From: Deinococcus soli (ex Cha et al. 2016)
Lineage (GTDB): Bacteria; Deinococcota; Deinococci; Deinococcales; Deinococcaceae
Length of the DNA stretch: 64,000 nt
Reading direction: 5' to 3'
Assembly (NCBI RefSeq): GCF_001007995.1
Contig: NZ_CP011389.1
Location: 2,263,501-2,327,500, forward strand
Made by a program: the position numbers and the translations under genes. The notes under the pieces were generated by a model, which was not told the origin of the DNA, ran no database searches, and saw nothing but the letters and a program-made list of their open reading frames with translations. Positions 40,874 through 50,985 of this stretch are shown in pieces. Position 1 is the stretch's first letter. Every line of letters begins with the position of its first letter.

Positions 40874-41806
40874 CTACAGGTAGACCTGACAGCCCCGCGC
40901 GATCAGCGTGTCGAAGGCGTCTGGCAACTGCTCGATACGGTTCCAGCGCAGGTCGAGTTTCCGCAGGGCGGGCAGGTACGCCACCCCTTCGGGGAGGGTG
41001 GTCAGTTCGTTGGCGCGCAGGTCGAGGGTGTGCAGCGCGCGCAGGTCGCCCAGCGTGCCCGGCAGGTGCGTCAGCGCATTGAAGCGCAGGTTCAGGGTCG
41101 TCAGGCGGGAAAGTTGCCCCAGCGTGTCCGGCAGTTCGGTCAGCGCGTTGCCCTGAAGGTCGAGGACCTCCAGCGCCCCGCACCCGCCCAGGCTGGCGGG
41201 CAGTGCGGTCAGGCGGGCGTTCATGACTTGCAGTTCCCGCAGCGAGCCCAGCGCCCCGAGGCTGTCCGGCAGGGCCTCCAGCGGGTTGCCGTACAGCCGC
41301 AACTCCGTCAGGGCGCATAGGTCGCCCAGCCAGTCCGGCAGGCGCGTCAGGGCGTTGTCCGTCACGTTCAGGTACGTCAGTGCCCCCAGCCGGCGCATGG
41401 ACTCCGGCAGCTCCGTCAGGCGGTTGTGGCTCAGGTACAGGAACGTCAGCCGACCCAGCCCGCCGAACACGTCCGGCAGGGCGGCCAGTTCGTTGTGCCC
41501 CAGGTCCAGCATCCGGAGTTCGCGCAGGTCGCCCAGCGCGGCCGGCAGCGCCGTGAGACGGTTCGCGGACAGGTTCAGCGTCCGCACCTCCGGGCGGGTC
41601 CATACCCAGTCCGGCACATCCGTCAGCGCGTTGTCGTACACGCTGAAGACCGTCAGGTCCGGCGCGGCCTCTCGCTCCGGCAGCGCCCTCAGGCCCAGCC
41701 CGTCCAGATTCACCCGCCGTACCTCCGACCAGTCGGGCAGATTCAGCAGCGCCGCCCCCCGCAGAGCCGAGAGGTGCTGGTGCGTGGGCAGCGTGACAGC
41801 AGACAT
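40874..41806 (-). CDS. Leucine-rich-repeat protein
   Basis: A 310-residue protein built almost entirely of about 11 leucine-rich repeats of 23 residues with the pattern L--L-L--N-L--LP--LG-L, for example LRMLDLGHNELAALPDVFGG and LTFLYLSHNRLTELPESMRR. This is the LRR class of plant PIRL and animal Ras-suppressor proteins. There is no signal peptide or membrane segment, so it is probably a cytoplasmic protein-protein interaction scaffold. The partner is unknown. TACGCT stands 6 nt before the ATG, supporting the start. Repeat spacing is regular, with no sign of frameshift. Confidence 0.88.
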   Translation of the reverse strand: MSAVTLPTHQHLSALRGAALLNLPDWSEVRRVNLDGLGLRALPEREAAPDLTVFSVYDNALTDVPDWVWTRPEVRTLNLSANRLTALPAALGDLRELRMLDLGHNELAALPDVFGGLGRLTFLYLSHNRLTELPESMRRLGALTYLNVTDNALTRLPDWLGDLCALTELRLYGNPLEALPDSLGALGSLRELQVMNARLTALPASLGGCGALEVLDLQGNALTELPDTLGQLSRLTTLNLRFNALTHLPGTLGDLRALHTLDLRANELTTLPEGVAYLPALRKLDLRWNRIEQLPDAFDTLIARGCQVYL

Positions 41807-41838
41807 GTCCGCAGCGTAGCGGCAGCGGGGACGGCGCG

Positions 41839-41905
41839 GGCATGCACATGAGCTGTGGGCTCGGAGGATGCCTGCTCATTCCTCACAGCCCACAGCTCAG
41901 AGCCC
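41839..41905 (-). terminator. Hairpin between LRR and SDR genes
   Basis: GAGCTGTGGGCT (about 41850-41861) can pair with AGCCCACAGCTC (about 41888-41899) over a 26-nt loop. It follows the SDR stop in the minus direction. Confidence 0.55.
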
Positions 41906-41908
41906 GTA

Positions 41909-42769
41909 TCAGTCTTTCTTCGGCAGGGCGAGGCCCATCTGCTGGTACATCTGGTACTGCGGCGCGCCGCCGAGCATGTTCTGGCCCCCGTCGACGGGCA
42001 GGATGACGCCCGTGACGTAACTGGCGGCGTCAGACACGAGGAACAGGGCAGCGTTGGCGATGTCCTGCGGGATGCCGAAACGGCCCAGCGGGACGGTGCT
42101 CATGAACTGCTGCCGGGTCCGTTCGTCGGGGGCGAGCCGGGCCATGCCCTCGGTGCCGTCGATGGGGCCGGGGATGATGGCGTTCACGCGGATACCGCGC
42201 AGGCCCCACTCGACGGCGAGGGTGCGGGTCAGGGCATCCACGCCGGCCTTCGCGGCGACGACGTGCGCCTGCATGGGGACGGGCACGCCATACGCGCTGA
42301 TCGAGAGGACGTTCCCGCCGGGGGTGGTCAGGTGGGGCGCGCAGGCCTTGATGGTGTTGTACGTGCCGAGCAGGTCGATGTCCACGACGGTCTTGAAGCC
42401 GTTGGGGCTGATGCCGTCCACGGGTGCGGGGAAGTTCCCGGCGGCGCCCGCCAGGACGATATCGATGGGCCCGAAAGTGGCGACGGCCTGTTCGGCGGCG
42501 GCCTGGAGGGCGGCGATGTCGCGCACGTCGGCGCTCACGCCGATGGCCTGCCCGCCCGCGTCGTTGATCCCCTGCGCGGCGGTCTGGGCTTTCTCGAGGT
42601 TGCGGCCCAGGATGGTGACCTTGCAGCCGTGCGCGGCGAAGCTCTGCGCGATGCCGAGGTTGATGCCGCTGCCGCCCCCGGTGATCAGGGCGTGCTTGCC
42701 CTGCAGGAGGTCGGGGCGGAAGGTGCTGTCGGCGGTGCCGGGCTGGAGGGTACCGGGGTTCTGGCTCAT
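41909..42769 (-). CDS. SDR oxidoreductase, 2,4-dienoyl-CoA reductase-like
   Basis: A 286-residue short-chain dehydrogenase. The nucleotide-binding motif is [20 protein letters not shown] (TGGGSGI). The region after [20 protein letters not shown] has the active-site lysine in [14 protein letters not shown], but the classical Tyr of YXXXK is not present; His-Val-Val-Ala-Ala-Lys replaces it. This loss and the closing [20 protein letters not shown] fit the 2,4-dienoyl-CoA reductase branch, which uses NADPH to reduce dienoyl-CoA in unsaturated fatty-acid breakdown. It lies downstream of the crotonase gene, supporting that role. GGAG just before the ATG is the ribosome site. Confidence 0.85.
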   Translation of the reverse strand: MSQNPGTLQPGTADSTFRPDLLQGKHALITGGGSGINLGIAQSFAAHGCKVTILGRNLEKAQTAAQGINDAGGQAIGVSADVRDIAALQAAAEQAVATFGPIDIVLAGAAGNFPAPVDGISPNGFKTVVDIDLLGTYNTIKACAPHLTTPGGNVLSISAYGVPVPMQAHVVAAKAGVDALTRTLAVEWGLRGIRVNAIIPGPIDGTEGMARLAPDERTRQQFMSTVPLGRFGIPQDIANAALFLVSDAASYVTGVILPVDGGQNMLGGAPQYQMYQQMGLALPKKD

Positions 42770-42867
42770 GGTGGGGCTCCTTGAGGGGGTCTGAGGGGCG
42801 GAGGGTCTAAAGGTCTAAGGGTCTCAGCGGTCCAGGTCGAGGGTCTTTGACTCTTCGACCCTCGACC

Positions 42868-43605
42868 CTACTTCAGTGCCTGGGCGAGGCCGTCGGCGGT
42901 CATGTGCTGGGCGTTCCAGCGCACGGCCTGGTCGAGGCTCTGCGCGTGGGGCAGGTGCGCGTGCAGGGTGCGTTTGGTGCCCTCGACCGCGCGGGGCGGC
43001 AGGGCGGCCAGCCCCGTGGCGAGGGCGTGGGCGCGGTCGAACAGCGCGTCCGGGGTGGGGAGGAGTTCCGTGATCAGCCCCCAGCGTTCGGCGGTGGGCG
43101 CGTCGATGGGGTCGCCGGTCAGGGCGAGGTGCGCCGTGCGGCCGGTGCCGATCAGGTGGGGGAGGCGTTGCAGGCCGCCCAGGTCGGCGGTGATGCCGAG
43201 TTTCACCTCGGGGAGGCTGAAGCGGGCGTCTGCGCTGGCGATGCGGATGTCGCAGGCGCTGATGAGTTCCAGGCCCGCGCCGATGCACCAGCTGTGCACG
43301 GCGGCGATCACCGGGATCGGCAGCGCGGCGAACGCGTCAATGGCGGCGTGCATCTCGGCCACGACGGCGGCGAAGGCTTCGGGGTCGCCCAGGGTGGGGG
43401 CGATGACGGGGGCGCTGGCGCGGACGTCCAATCCGGCGCTGAAGAGGTCCTGGCCGCGCAGGATCAGCGCGCGGGCGCCGCCCAGTTTGGTCAGGACGCG
43501 GGGGATTTCGGGCCAGAAGGTCGGGCCCATGCTGCCCTTCTGGCTCGTCAGGGTCAGCGTGGCGACCTCACCCGCGTGGGTGAGATTCACGTTCTGGAAT
43601 GTCAT
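42868..43605 (-). CDS. Enoyl-CoA hydratase/isomerase (crotonase family)
   Basis: A 245-residue crotonase-fold enzyme. [11 protein letters not shown] and [20 protein letters not shown] are the oxyanion-hole regions that hold the CoA thioester. In the active-site segment [20 protein letters not shown], the glutamate of PEVK and the Asp of TADLG fit delta3,5-delta2,4-dienoyl-CoA isomerase (ECH1 type), which has an Asp where hydratases have Glu. Together with the next gene, a dienoyl-CoA reductase-like SDR, this points to beta-oxidation of unsaturated fatty acids. TACAGT sits 6 nt upstream of the ATG. Exact reaction is inferred. Confidence 0.88.
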   Translation of the reverse strand: MTFQNVNLTHAGEVATLTLTSQKGSMGPTFWPEIPRVLTKLGGARALILRGQDLFSAGLDVRASAPVIAPTLGDPEAFAAVVAEMHAAIDAFAALPIPVIAAVHSWCIGAGLELISACDIRIASADARFSLPEVKLGITADLGGLQRLPHLIGTGRTAHLALTGDPIDAPTAERWGLITELLPTPDALFDRAHALATGLAALPPRAVEGTKRTLHAHLPHAQSLDQAVRWNAQHMTADGLAQALK

Positions 43606-43693
43606 GCGTTCACTGTACCCCGCGCCGGTGGACCGGGTTCAAAATTCCCCGCGCGGGTCCGGCTGCGCGCCGCGCAGGTGCGCGCCGCTGCAC

Positions 43694-43699
43694 TAGAAT
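43694..43699 (+). promoter_or_regulatory. -10 element of histidine kinase gene
   Basis: TAGAAT, 8 nt before ATG 43708; supports the choice of this start within a much longer open frame. Confidence 0.5.
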
Positions 43700-43707
43700 G
43701 CGCGGCG

Positions 43708-45287
43708 ATGTCGGCCGTTCCCGTCCCTGCCGAGCCCGCCCCGGTCCCGGTGCAGGGCGCCGCGCCGCAGGCGCCCAGTCTGCGGCAGGTGCTCTTGCGG
43801 CCCTTCGTGCTGCCCTTCGCGCTGCTGCTGGGTGTGGGGGGACTGGTCGCGTACGGCGTCCGGCAGAACGACGCGGCACTGAAACACGTCCTGGAAGCGC
43901 AGGTGCGCCTGCAACTCATCACGGACATGACCAATCAGGTGTCCGTCATGGAGAACAGCCAGCGGGGCTTCGTGATCACCGCCCAGGACAGCTACCTGGA
44001 CCCCTTCGAGGAGGGCATGCTGGCCTTCCAGGCGGACACGTTCGCCCTGCGTGACCTGAGCGTCACGGACCTGCAGCGCACGAACCTGGGGCGCGTGAAG
44101 GCCGCCGTGACCCGCTGGAACGAGGTGGCCGCGCAGCCGGAGATCCGCGCGCGGCGCGACTCGCTGGACCGCGCCGCCGCGCGCGTCGGGAACGGCGTGG
44201 GGGGCGGCCTGCTGAACGAGGCCCGCCGCGTCCTGGCGGTCATGACCACCAACGAGACGCTGCGCCTAAACGCCGCCGCCGAGCAGAGCCGGGTGCTGCT
44301 GGAACGCGTGCAGTGGATCGCTGCGGGCGGACTGCTGCTGAGCGTCGCGCTGCTGCTCCTGACCGCGTACCGCGTGACGCGCACCGTCAGCCGCACCGTC
44401 CTGGACCTGAACGCTGCCGCGCAGGCCATCGCGCAGGGCGACTACGCGCGCCGCACACCCCGCATGCCCGTGCAGGAACTCGCGCAGCTGGGCGCGCAGT
44501 TCGACGCGATGGCGGGCGCCGTGCAGGACCGCGAGGCGCAGCTGCGTGCCACCGCCGAGGCCCTCCAGGCCAGCAACACGCACCTGGAACGCAGCAACCG
44601 CGAACTCGAACAGTTCGCGTACGTCGCCAGTCACGACCTGCAAGAACCCCTGCGGACCATCGGCAGTTACACCGAACTGCTCGCCCGTCGCTACCACGGC
44701 AAGCTGGACGACCGCGCCGACCAGTACATCGCCTTTACCACCTCGGCCACGCTGCGCATGAAGACCCTCATCCAGGACCTCCTCGCGTACTCCCGCGTGC
44801 GTAAAGCCCCGCGCGCCGCGCAGGACGTGAACCTGGGCGACCTGACGCGCGACATCGTGGCGGACCTGTCCGTGCAGATCGAGGGCAGCGGCGCGCAGGT
44901 GGACGTCGGCCCGCTGCCCACCGTGCACAGCAACCCGGACCTGCTGCGGCACGCCCTGCAGAACCTCATCGGGAACGCCCTGAAATTCCAGCAGCCCGGC
45001 GTGCCCCCCCGCGTGCGCGTCACCGCCGAGCGTGAGGCGCGCCGCTGGGTGATTCACGTGCAGGACAACGGGATCGGCATCGCCCCGGAGTACCACGAGC
45101 GGATCTTCGGGGTGTTCCAGCGCCTGCACGGCATGGACGAGTACACGGGCAGCGGGATCGGTCTGGCCGTCACGCGCAGCGCCGCCGAGCAGCTCGGCGG
45201 GGACCTGTGGCTGGACAGCACCCCCGGCCAGGGCAGTACATTCCACCTGGCGCTGCCCCTCACCCCTGCCCCCACCGGAGACCACCC

Positions 45288-45291
<4 letters not shown>
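43708..45291 (+). CDS. CHASE3-domain sensor histidine kinase
   Basis: A 527-residue membrane sensor kinase. The first membrane segment is near residues 28-48 (LPFALLLGVGGLVAYGV). An extracytoplasmic CHASE3 domain follows (about 50-195, with MENSQRGFVITAQDSYLDPF), then a second membrane segment (GGLLLSVALLLLTAYRVTRT), a HAMP linker, a HisKA helix with the phosphoacceptor in YVASHDLQEPLRTIGSYTEL, and an HATPase domain with N box LIGNALKFQQPG and GIGIAPEYHERIFGVFQRLH. The SHDLQEPLR form resembles kinases related to phytochromes. The gene overlaps the response regulator by 4 nt (ATGA). The ligand is unknown. Confidence 0.93.
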
Positions 45292-45734
<443 letters not shown>

Positions 45735-45738
45735 ACCC

Positions 45739-45899
45739 ACAGCGGCATTCAGGGAGAGAGGAGGTTGCTGTTCCTCAGGACCTCCGAATCAGGCGGCCCC
45801 ACAGAGCAGCGGAGCAGAGCGAGGATCTGAGGGAGGAGCGGGTGGACGGGGCCTGAAGGGGCGTGCTGTTGGCCCCTGGCTGGAACTGGACACCGCTGT
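45739..45899 (-). repeat. Dispersed MITE-like repeat, copy C (inverted)
   Basis: A 161-bp copy of the family in opposite orientation, bounded by ACAGCGG at the left and CCGCTGT at the right, a perfect 7-bp terminal inverted repeat. The reverse strand shares GACAGCGGTGTCCAGTTCCA with copy A and GGGGCCAACAGC with copy B. It begins 5 nt after the response-regulator stop. Confidence 0.8.
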
Positions 45900-45905
45900 C
45901 CCACA

Positions 45906-45943
45906 CGACACAGTCCCCGGATGTGTTCCCGGGGGCTGTGTCG
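45906..45943. terminator. Bidirectional terminator
   Basis: A 15-bp stem with one G-T wobble, CGACACAGTCCCCGG (45906-45920) with CCGGGGGCTGTGTCG (45929-45943), between convergent genes. A duplicated TGTTTACATC follows, overlapping the stop of the next gene. Confidence 0.8.
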
Positions 45944-45962
45944 TTGAGGTGTTTACATCTGT

Positions 45963-46556
45963 TTACATCGAGGCGACGTAGTCCGAGCGGCGCGCGCCGC
46001 TGTCCACGATCTCGCCGCCGTGACGGGCGACGGCGTCCATCAGGACGTCCTGAGGCACGCTGTCATGCACGGCCACCACGCGGCCACCACTGTTGATGGT
46101 GCTGTCCATGCGGTCGTAGTACGTGTCGTCCACATCGTAGCGGTCGTCGACCTTGCCGGTCTCGTCCACGCCCATCGCGCCGCCGGTCGCGCCGACCGCT
46201 GCGCCCACGCCGGAGCCCAGCGCGGTCATGCCCAGGATCACGGGAAGGGCCAGACCGCCCGTGGCGATGGTCGCACCGGTCGCCAGGATACCGGCCGCTG
46301 CGCCCACCACAGCGCCCACACCCGTGCCCTTCACCGCACCTGCACCGGCGTCCTCGGGCGTGCCGCCCACGCCGTCGCCTTCCATGGTCAGGTGGCCAGG
46401 ACCGTCCACATCGGTGCGGGTCGCGCCCATGTCGGTCGCGGCGCTGCGGCGGGTGTAGGTGCTGCTGCCCATCGTGGGCGCGATGACACCCTGGGCCTGG
46501 AGATCAGCAGTGAAGGCATCGGCCGCAGCCACCGTCGGGAACAGAATGTGTTTCAT
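45963..46556 (-). CDS. Glycine-zipper stress-type protein of unknown function
   Basis: A 197-residue protein. The middle (about 75-130) is a long Gly/Ala-rich hydrophobic stretch, with [20 protein letters not shown] and [20 protein letters not shown], of glycine-zipper type that may insert in or coat a membrane. The N-terminus [20 protein letters not shown] and the C-terminus [20 protein letters not shown] resemble the two halves of the general-stress/YflT-like fold in which a nucleotide-like alpha/beta unit is split by a hydrophobic insertion. A role in stress is suggested only by that likeness. ATG 46556 is used rather than 46592 because the fold begins there. Confidence 0.7.
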   Translation of the reverse strand: MKHILFPTVAAADAFTADLQAQGVIAPTMGSSTYTRRSAATDMGATRTDVDGPGHLTMEGDGVGGTPEDAGAGAVKGTGVGAVVGAAAGILATGATIATGGLALPVILGMTALGSGVGAAVGATGGAMGVDETGKVDDRYDVDDTYYDRMDSTINSGGRVVAVHDSVPQDVLMDAVARHGGEIVDSGARRSDYVASM

Positions 46557-46660
46557 GCCTGTCAGTCTTCGCTGCCGCCCTCCCGGAACCATGAGAGTGA
46601 TCGCAACAGACGTTGGGCTGGCCCTGAACGGACACTGAGACGGGTCTCACAAAGCGGGGG

Positions 46661-47596
46661 TCAGCCGACCTGCTGCGCCTCGAACACCCGCACGGGTTTC
46701 AGAAACTCGTCCTGCGCGGCGACGAGCTGAATCTCACGGGTGCCCGCCACATGCGTGCGTTGCAGCAGGGCGTACAGGGCGCTCATGGACAGGCTCAGGG
46801 CCTGGGCGGCGTCCCCACTCCGCAGGTAGTGGCCCAGGAACAGCGCCGCGATGGCGTCCCCGGTCCCGTTGCGCGGTGGGTCCAGGGGCAGCAGGGGCGT
46901 GCGGCACAGCCACGCGCCGCCGTCCGTGACGACCAGCGTCTCGATGCTGCCCTCCGGCGCGCCGCTGCGCACCAGGCTGGTCACGACCACGATGCGCGGC
47001 CCACCCGCACGCAGCCGTTCCCGAAGCGCGCGGGCGGCCTCCAGCGCGTGCTCCAGCGTGTCCACGGTGTGCCCGGTCAGGAGTTCCAGCTCGAACTGGT
47101 TCGGCGTGACAACGTCCGCCTCCGGAATCGCCTGCGCCGTGATCAGCTCCGGCAGTTCCGGGCGCACGAACACGCCGCGCCCCACGTCGCCCATGACCGG
47201 GTCGCAGGCGTACAGGGCGCCTGGGTTCGCCACGCGCACGCGGCGCACGGCGTCCACGACCGCCGCGACCGTGCCCTCGCTGCCCATGTAGCCGCTCAGG
47301 ACCGCGTGGCACCCTCCCAGCGCGCCGCGCGCCTCGATCCCGTCAATCAGATCCGCGACCTGCTCGGGCGGGAACACCGCGCCCGTCCACGCGCCGTACC
47401 CGGTGTGGTTGCTGAACTGCACCGTGTGGATCGCCCAGACCTCAAACCCCAGGCGTTGCAGTGGGAACACGGCGGCGGCGTTCCCCACGTGCCCGTACGC
47501 CACCCATGACTGGATGCTCAGGATGTTCTGAGGCAGTGCCGGAGAGGTGACGGCCGGTGACAGTGCAGGCTGGGCGGCGGGCGGGGCGTCCTTCAT
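46661..47596 (-). CDS. pdxY: Pyridoxal kinase
   Basis: A 311-residue kinase of the PfkB/ribokinase superfamily that phosphorylates pyridoxal to pyridoxal 5'-phosphate in vitamin B6 salvage. [20 protein letters not shown] is the family's N-terminal substrate region, [16 protein letters not shown] the central motif, [13 protein letters not shown] the adenine-side loop, and [20 protein letters not shown] carries the catalytic Asp (GTGD). An upstream ATG at 47608 lies inside the TATGCT -10 element, so ATG 47596, 7 nt downstream of that hexamer, is the better start. Length matches E. coli PdxY (287) with a short N-terminal extension. Confidence 0.93.
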   Translation of the reverse strand: MKDAPPAAQPALSPAVTSPALPQNILSIQSWVAYGHVGNAAAVFPLQRLGFEVWAIHTVQFSNHTGYGAWTGAVFPPEQVADLIDGIEARGALGGCHAVLSGYMGSEGTVAAVVDAVRRVRVANPGALYACDPVMGDVGRGVFVRPELPELITAQAIPEADVVTPNQFELELLTGHTVDTLEHALEAARALRERLRAGGPRIVVVTSLVRSGAPEGSIETLVVTDGGAWLCRTPLLPLDPPRNGTGDAIAALFLGHYLRSGDAAQALSLSMSALYALLQRTHVAGTREIQLVAAQDEFLKPVRVFEAQQVG

Positions 47597-47635
47597 GCCG
47601 CCCAGCATACCCGCCGCCCCACGCCCTGCGGCGTG

Positions 47636-49153
47636 CTACTCGGCCTTCAGGGTCAGCGGCCCGAACGCGCGGGCCCACACGTCCGCCTTCTCACGCGCGC
47701 CCTCCAGGTCCAGCGGCGTGGCGCCCTGCACGCCCAGCTGCCAGCCGTCACGCGTGCGGGTCAGGCCGGTCACGCGCGCCGCGCCCGCATGCGAGCGGTC
47801 CAGGCCGTCCGCGACCCGCAGGATGCCCACCCAGCGCGTCACGAGCGCCTGATCCGCCGCGCTCAGCGCCGCGAACTCCGGATGCGACAGCTTGGGCGCA
47901 CTCTTGCGGTGGTAGCGCGACAGCAGCGCCACCAGCTCGATCTCCCGCGGCGTGAACCCCCGCAACTCCGCGTGCCGGATCAGGTACGCCGAGTGCTTGT
48001 GGTGCGCGCTCTGCGCCACGATCTGCCCCACCTCATGCAGCGCGCCCGCCGCCGTCAGGACGCTGCGCGCCTCACCCTCCGCACCCAGGTCCACGCCCAG
48101 CGCCCGCAGGCGTGCGAGCAGCTCACGGGCCAGGGCCGCCACCTGCCGCGAGTGCGACAGGTTCGCCCCGAAGCGCTCGGCCATGCCCAGCACGCTGCGC
48201 TGCCGCGCACTGATCGACGAACTGTACGCCTCCAGCCGCGTCAATTCCTCGATCAGCATGCCCTCACGCAGCGCACCCTCACTGACCGTGAACTCCTGCG
48301 CGCCCAGCACGCCCAGCGCCGCGTGCAGCGTCGCCAGCCCCGCCACGACCGTGTCCGCCCGGCGCTCCAGGCCCGGCACCCGCGCCCGCGCCGCGCCTTT
48401 CAGGTTCCGCACGTACTCCAGCAGCTCACTCAATTCCGCGACGCTCAGGCGCGTGCCGTTCACGCCGCGCGCCTCCTCGCCCCGCCGCGCCAGGATCGCC
48501 TCGGCCGCCGCCTCCGCCGTACCGCTCGACAGCACCACCCGCGTCCCCGGCCGCACCCGGAAGCGCCCCACATGCGGCTCCAGCGCCTCCCGCACCGCCG
48601 CGTCCAGCGCCGCCAGCTCCCGCCGCCCCGGCGGGTCCGCGCGCAGGAACGCGTCCCGCATCCGGATCGCCCCCAGCGGCAGGCTCAGCACGTCCAGCGC
48701 CCGCGCCGCGTCCCCCCGCGCGAACTCCAGACTCCCCCCACCCAGGTCCAGCAGCACGCTGTCCGCCCCCAGCTCCACCGCGTGCGCCGCGCCCAGGTAC
48801 GTCAACTCCCCCTCACGCACCCCACTGATGATCACCGGGTACACCCCGGTCCGCGCCAGCATCCGCGACGCGACCTCCGGCCCGTTCGGCGCCTCGCGCA
48901 GCGCACTCGTCGCGCACACGTGAATCTCCGCCACGCCCGCCCCCGACGCCAGCGCCCGGAAGCGCGTCAGCGCCGACGCCAGCCGGTCCTCCCCCTCGGG
49001 GGTCAGGTTCCCCGCCCCGTCCAGGCACTCGCCCAGCCGCGTGCGGTCCTTCAGGGCGTCCAGCACCCGGTACCCGCCCGCATCCCCACGCGCCGCCTCC
49101 GCAATGAGCAGGTGACTGGAATTGGTACCCACATCCGCAACGGCAACCCTCAT
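47636..49153 (-). CDS. ppx: Ppx/GppA family phosphatase (exopolyphosphatase)
   Basis: A 505-residue enzyme that removes terminal phosphate from polyphosphate or converts pppGpp to ppGpp. The actin-like ATPase fold starts VADVGTNSSHLLIAEA (phosphate 1 loop) and continues VLLDLGGGSLEFARGD (phosphate 2) with catalytic Glu expected in SGVREGELTYLGA. An HD-type domain follows in the C-terminal third (LTAAGALHEVGQI, AHHKHSAYLI). Length agrees with E. coli Ppx/GppA. TACGCT lies 7 nt before the ATG. Polyphosphate kinase is not adjacent. Confidence 0.94.
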   Translation of the reverse strand: MRVAVADVGTNSSHLLIAEAARGDAGGYRVLDALKDRTRLGECLDGAGNLTPEGEDRLASALTRFRALASGAGVAEIHVCATSALREAPNGPEVASRMLARTGVYPVIISGVREGELTYLGAAHAVELGADSVLLDLGGGSLEFARGDAARALDVLSLPLGAIRMRDAFLRADPPGRRELAALDAAVREALEPHVGRFRVRPGTRVVLSSGTAEAAAEAILARRGEEARGVNGTRLSVAELSELLEYVRNLKGAARARVPGLERRADTVVAGLATLHAALGVLGAQEFTVSEGALREGMLIEELTRLEAYSSSISARQRSVLGMAERFGANLSHSRQVAALARELLARLRALGVDLGAEGEARSVLTAAGALHEVGQIVAQSAHHKHSAYLIRHAELRGFTPREIELVALLSRYHRKSAPKLSHPEFAALSAADQALVTRWVGILRVADGLDRSHAGAARVTGLTRTRDGWQLGVQGATPLDLEGAREKADVWARAFGPLTLKAE

Positions 49154-49178
49154 GGGCAGCAGCGTAGCGCAGCGCGCC

Positions 49179-50933
49179 TCAGGGCCTCACGTCCCCCAGC
49201 CACAGCCGCTTGAAATCGATCCGGCCATACGCGTCCGGATGCACGTCCTGGATCAGCGGATGCACCGCGCGCCGCTTGACGCGGTGATGCGTGAGGTGCA
49301 GGTGATGCCCGCCCAGCAACCGCGCCTCGATGCGGGTCATCAGGGCCTCCAGCGCATCCGGATCGGGGGCCACGCGGTAGCCGTCCAGCAGGGCGTCCAC
49401 GTCGCGCAGCATCTCCGGGGGCAGCATTCGGCGGAACAGCAGCTCCGGCTGCTTCAGCGCCGACCAGAACGACAGGTGCTCGTCCCACCCGGCGATCTCT
49501 CCCATGAACGCCAGGTCCACGTCGTCCCCGGCGTCCGGCAGGGCGTCCAGCGGCGCCGGAACGACCTGCATCGGCAGGCCCAGGCGGGCGGCGCGCGCGG
49601 CGAGCCAGTCGGCCTCCTGCCGCGCGCCGGGCAGGTCGAGCACCCAGACGCGCAGCGGCGGTCCGGTATACGCGGCCCTGGCCAGCAGCGCCTGCGCCCA
49701 TGCCAGCGAGTGTTCACGGGTGGGGCGGCCCAGGCTGCGCCGGGGCAGGAACGATGTGGCGGGCAGCAGCCGCTCGGCGCGGCCCGATTCGTGCCAGAAC
49801 GCGCGGATGTCGTGCAGCTCGACCACCGCCGCGCGCAGCGCCGCCGACCGCGCGGCGGGACGGTGGGCGTTCCAGATCAGGAAATGCACGCTGTTCTCCG
49901 ACACCCAGCGCTCGACCGGATCCTGGTCGGCGCCCGTCACGTCCAGGGTAGGCGGCGCGTCCCCGCGCAGCTCCGGCACGAGAAAGACCTCCACCTCGTC
50001 GATCAGCGGCCGCCCCGCGAAGTGCGCGTCGAACGCTTCCAGCCGGAACCCGCCGTCCAGCGCATGCCAGCGGAACGCCCCCGTCCCGATCGGGCGGCGC
50101 TCGTCGAACGGCACGTCCCGTGGGAGGATCAGCGCCTGCTCGTGCGCCAGCCGCCGCGGGAAGAACAGGTCCGGCTGGGTCAGCGTGACCTGCACCATGA
50201 ACGGTGTGGGCGCCTGCACCTCCTGCACGCCGCCCAGGTACCATGGCGCCCCGCGCCGCACCCGCTCCAGCGTGAACTGCACGTCCTGCGCGTCCAGCGT
50301 CCGCCCGTGGTGAAACTGCACGCCCTTGCGCAGGTGAAAGACCCAGCGGCGCCCCCCGTCTGGCGTGCCCCAGTGGTGCGCGAGGTGAGGCCGCAACGTC
50401 CCCGCCAGCGGATCGAAGAGTAGCAGCGGGTCCAGCACCTGCGTCAGCAGATGCGCCTCGGCCGCCGAGTTCACCGTCAGCGGATCGAGGCTGGTCAGGG
50501 GCCGCGTGATCACCGTCCGCAGGCGATCCGTGCCCGCCGGACCCACCCCCAGCCCGAACGCGCCGCGCACCGCGTCCGTCAGGACCCACGCGCGCGGAAA
50601 CCCCAGCCGTGAGAGCCGCGCCAGATCCGCCGCCGCGCCTACTGCTGCCAGATGCGCCGTCAGGGCCGCCAGTTCCCCCTCCAGCGCACCCGAGAACGCC
50701 ACGCGCGACGTGTTCCCCCGCCCGCGCCCCGGCGTGTACACCAGCCGCCCGGCCGCGTGCAGGCGCGCCAGTTGCCGTTTCGCGGTGCGGTCACTGCACC
50801 CCCACCACGCCTGCGCGTCCGCCAGCGTCACCCGGTGCGTGTCCCGCACGCCGTCCCGCGCGTGGAGCGCCGCACGCAGCGACAGGTACGGCCAGTCCGG
50901 CGCGGGCGGGGCAGACGCAAAAGGGGACACCAC
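49179..50933 (-). CDS. SgrR-like transcriptional regulator with solute-binding domain
   Basis: A protein of about 584 residues with an N-terminal winged-helix DNA-binding domain (VTLADAQAWWGCSDRTAKRQ, LHAAGRLVYTPGRGRGNTSR) and a C-terminal SBP_bac_5 periplasmic-binding-protein fold, seen in RWVFHLRKGVQFHHGRTLDA and VQFTLERVRRGAPWYLGG. This is the arrangement of E. coli SgrR, which senses sugar-phosphate stress. Three in-frame GTG codons stand at 50936, 50933 and 50930; a CATAGT hexamer is 6 nt before the middle one, which I use. The divergent MFS gene is its likely target, as SgrR lies beside setA in E. coli. Confidence 0.85.
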   Translation of the reverse strand: MVSPFASAPPAPDWPYLSLRAALHARDGVRDTHRVTLADAQAWWGCSDRTAKRQLARLHAAGRLVYTPGRGRGNTSRVAFSGALEGELAALTAHLAAVGAAADLARLSRLGFPRAWVLTDAVRGAFGLGVGPAGTDRLRTVITRPLTSLDPLTVNSAAEAHLLTQVLDPLLLFDPLAGTLRPHLAHHWGTPDGGRRWVFHLRKGVQFHHGRTLDAQDVQFTLERVRRGAPWYLGGVQEVQAPTPFMVQVTLTQPDLFFPRRLAHEQALILPRDVPFDERRPIGTGAFRWHALDGGFRLEAFDAHFAGRPLIDEVEVFLVPELRGDAPPTLDVTGADQDPVERWVSENSVHFLIWNAHRPAARSAALRAAVVELHDIRAFWHESGRAERLLPATSFLPRRSLGRPTREHSLAWAQALLARAAYTGPPLRVWVLDLPGARQEADWLAARAARLGLPMQVVPAPLDALPDAGDDVDLAFMGEIAGWDEHLSFWSALKQPELLFRRMLPPEMLRDVDALLDGYRVAPDPDALEALMTRIEARLLGGHHLHLTHHRVKRRAVHPLIQDVHPDAYGRIDFKRLWLGDVRP

Positions 50934-50985
50934 CACGTCACTATGCGTCTTTTTTCCCCCTTTCCACCTACGCCACCCTGAACGC
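50934..50985. promoter_or_regulatory. Compact divergent promoter, SgrR-like regulator and MFS gene
   Basis: Only about 50 bp separate the two divergent starts. CATAGT (minus) and CACCCT (plus, 6 nt before the MFS ATG) are the candidate -10 hexamers. The space holds a run of T and C (TCTTTTTTCCCCCTTTCC). Binding of the regulator here would affect both genes. Confidence 0.4.

Noticed and set aside
45944..45965. Duplicated TGTTTACATC as a regulatory site
   Set aside because: The 10-bp direct repeat overlaps the stop codon of the glycine-zipper gene downstream of a terminator; no promoter is near, so chance or slippage is more likely.
47597..47608. pdxY start at ATG 47608
   Set aside because: That ATG lies within TATGCT, the likely -10 element, and the next ATG is at the expected 7-nt distance.
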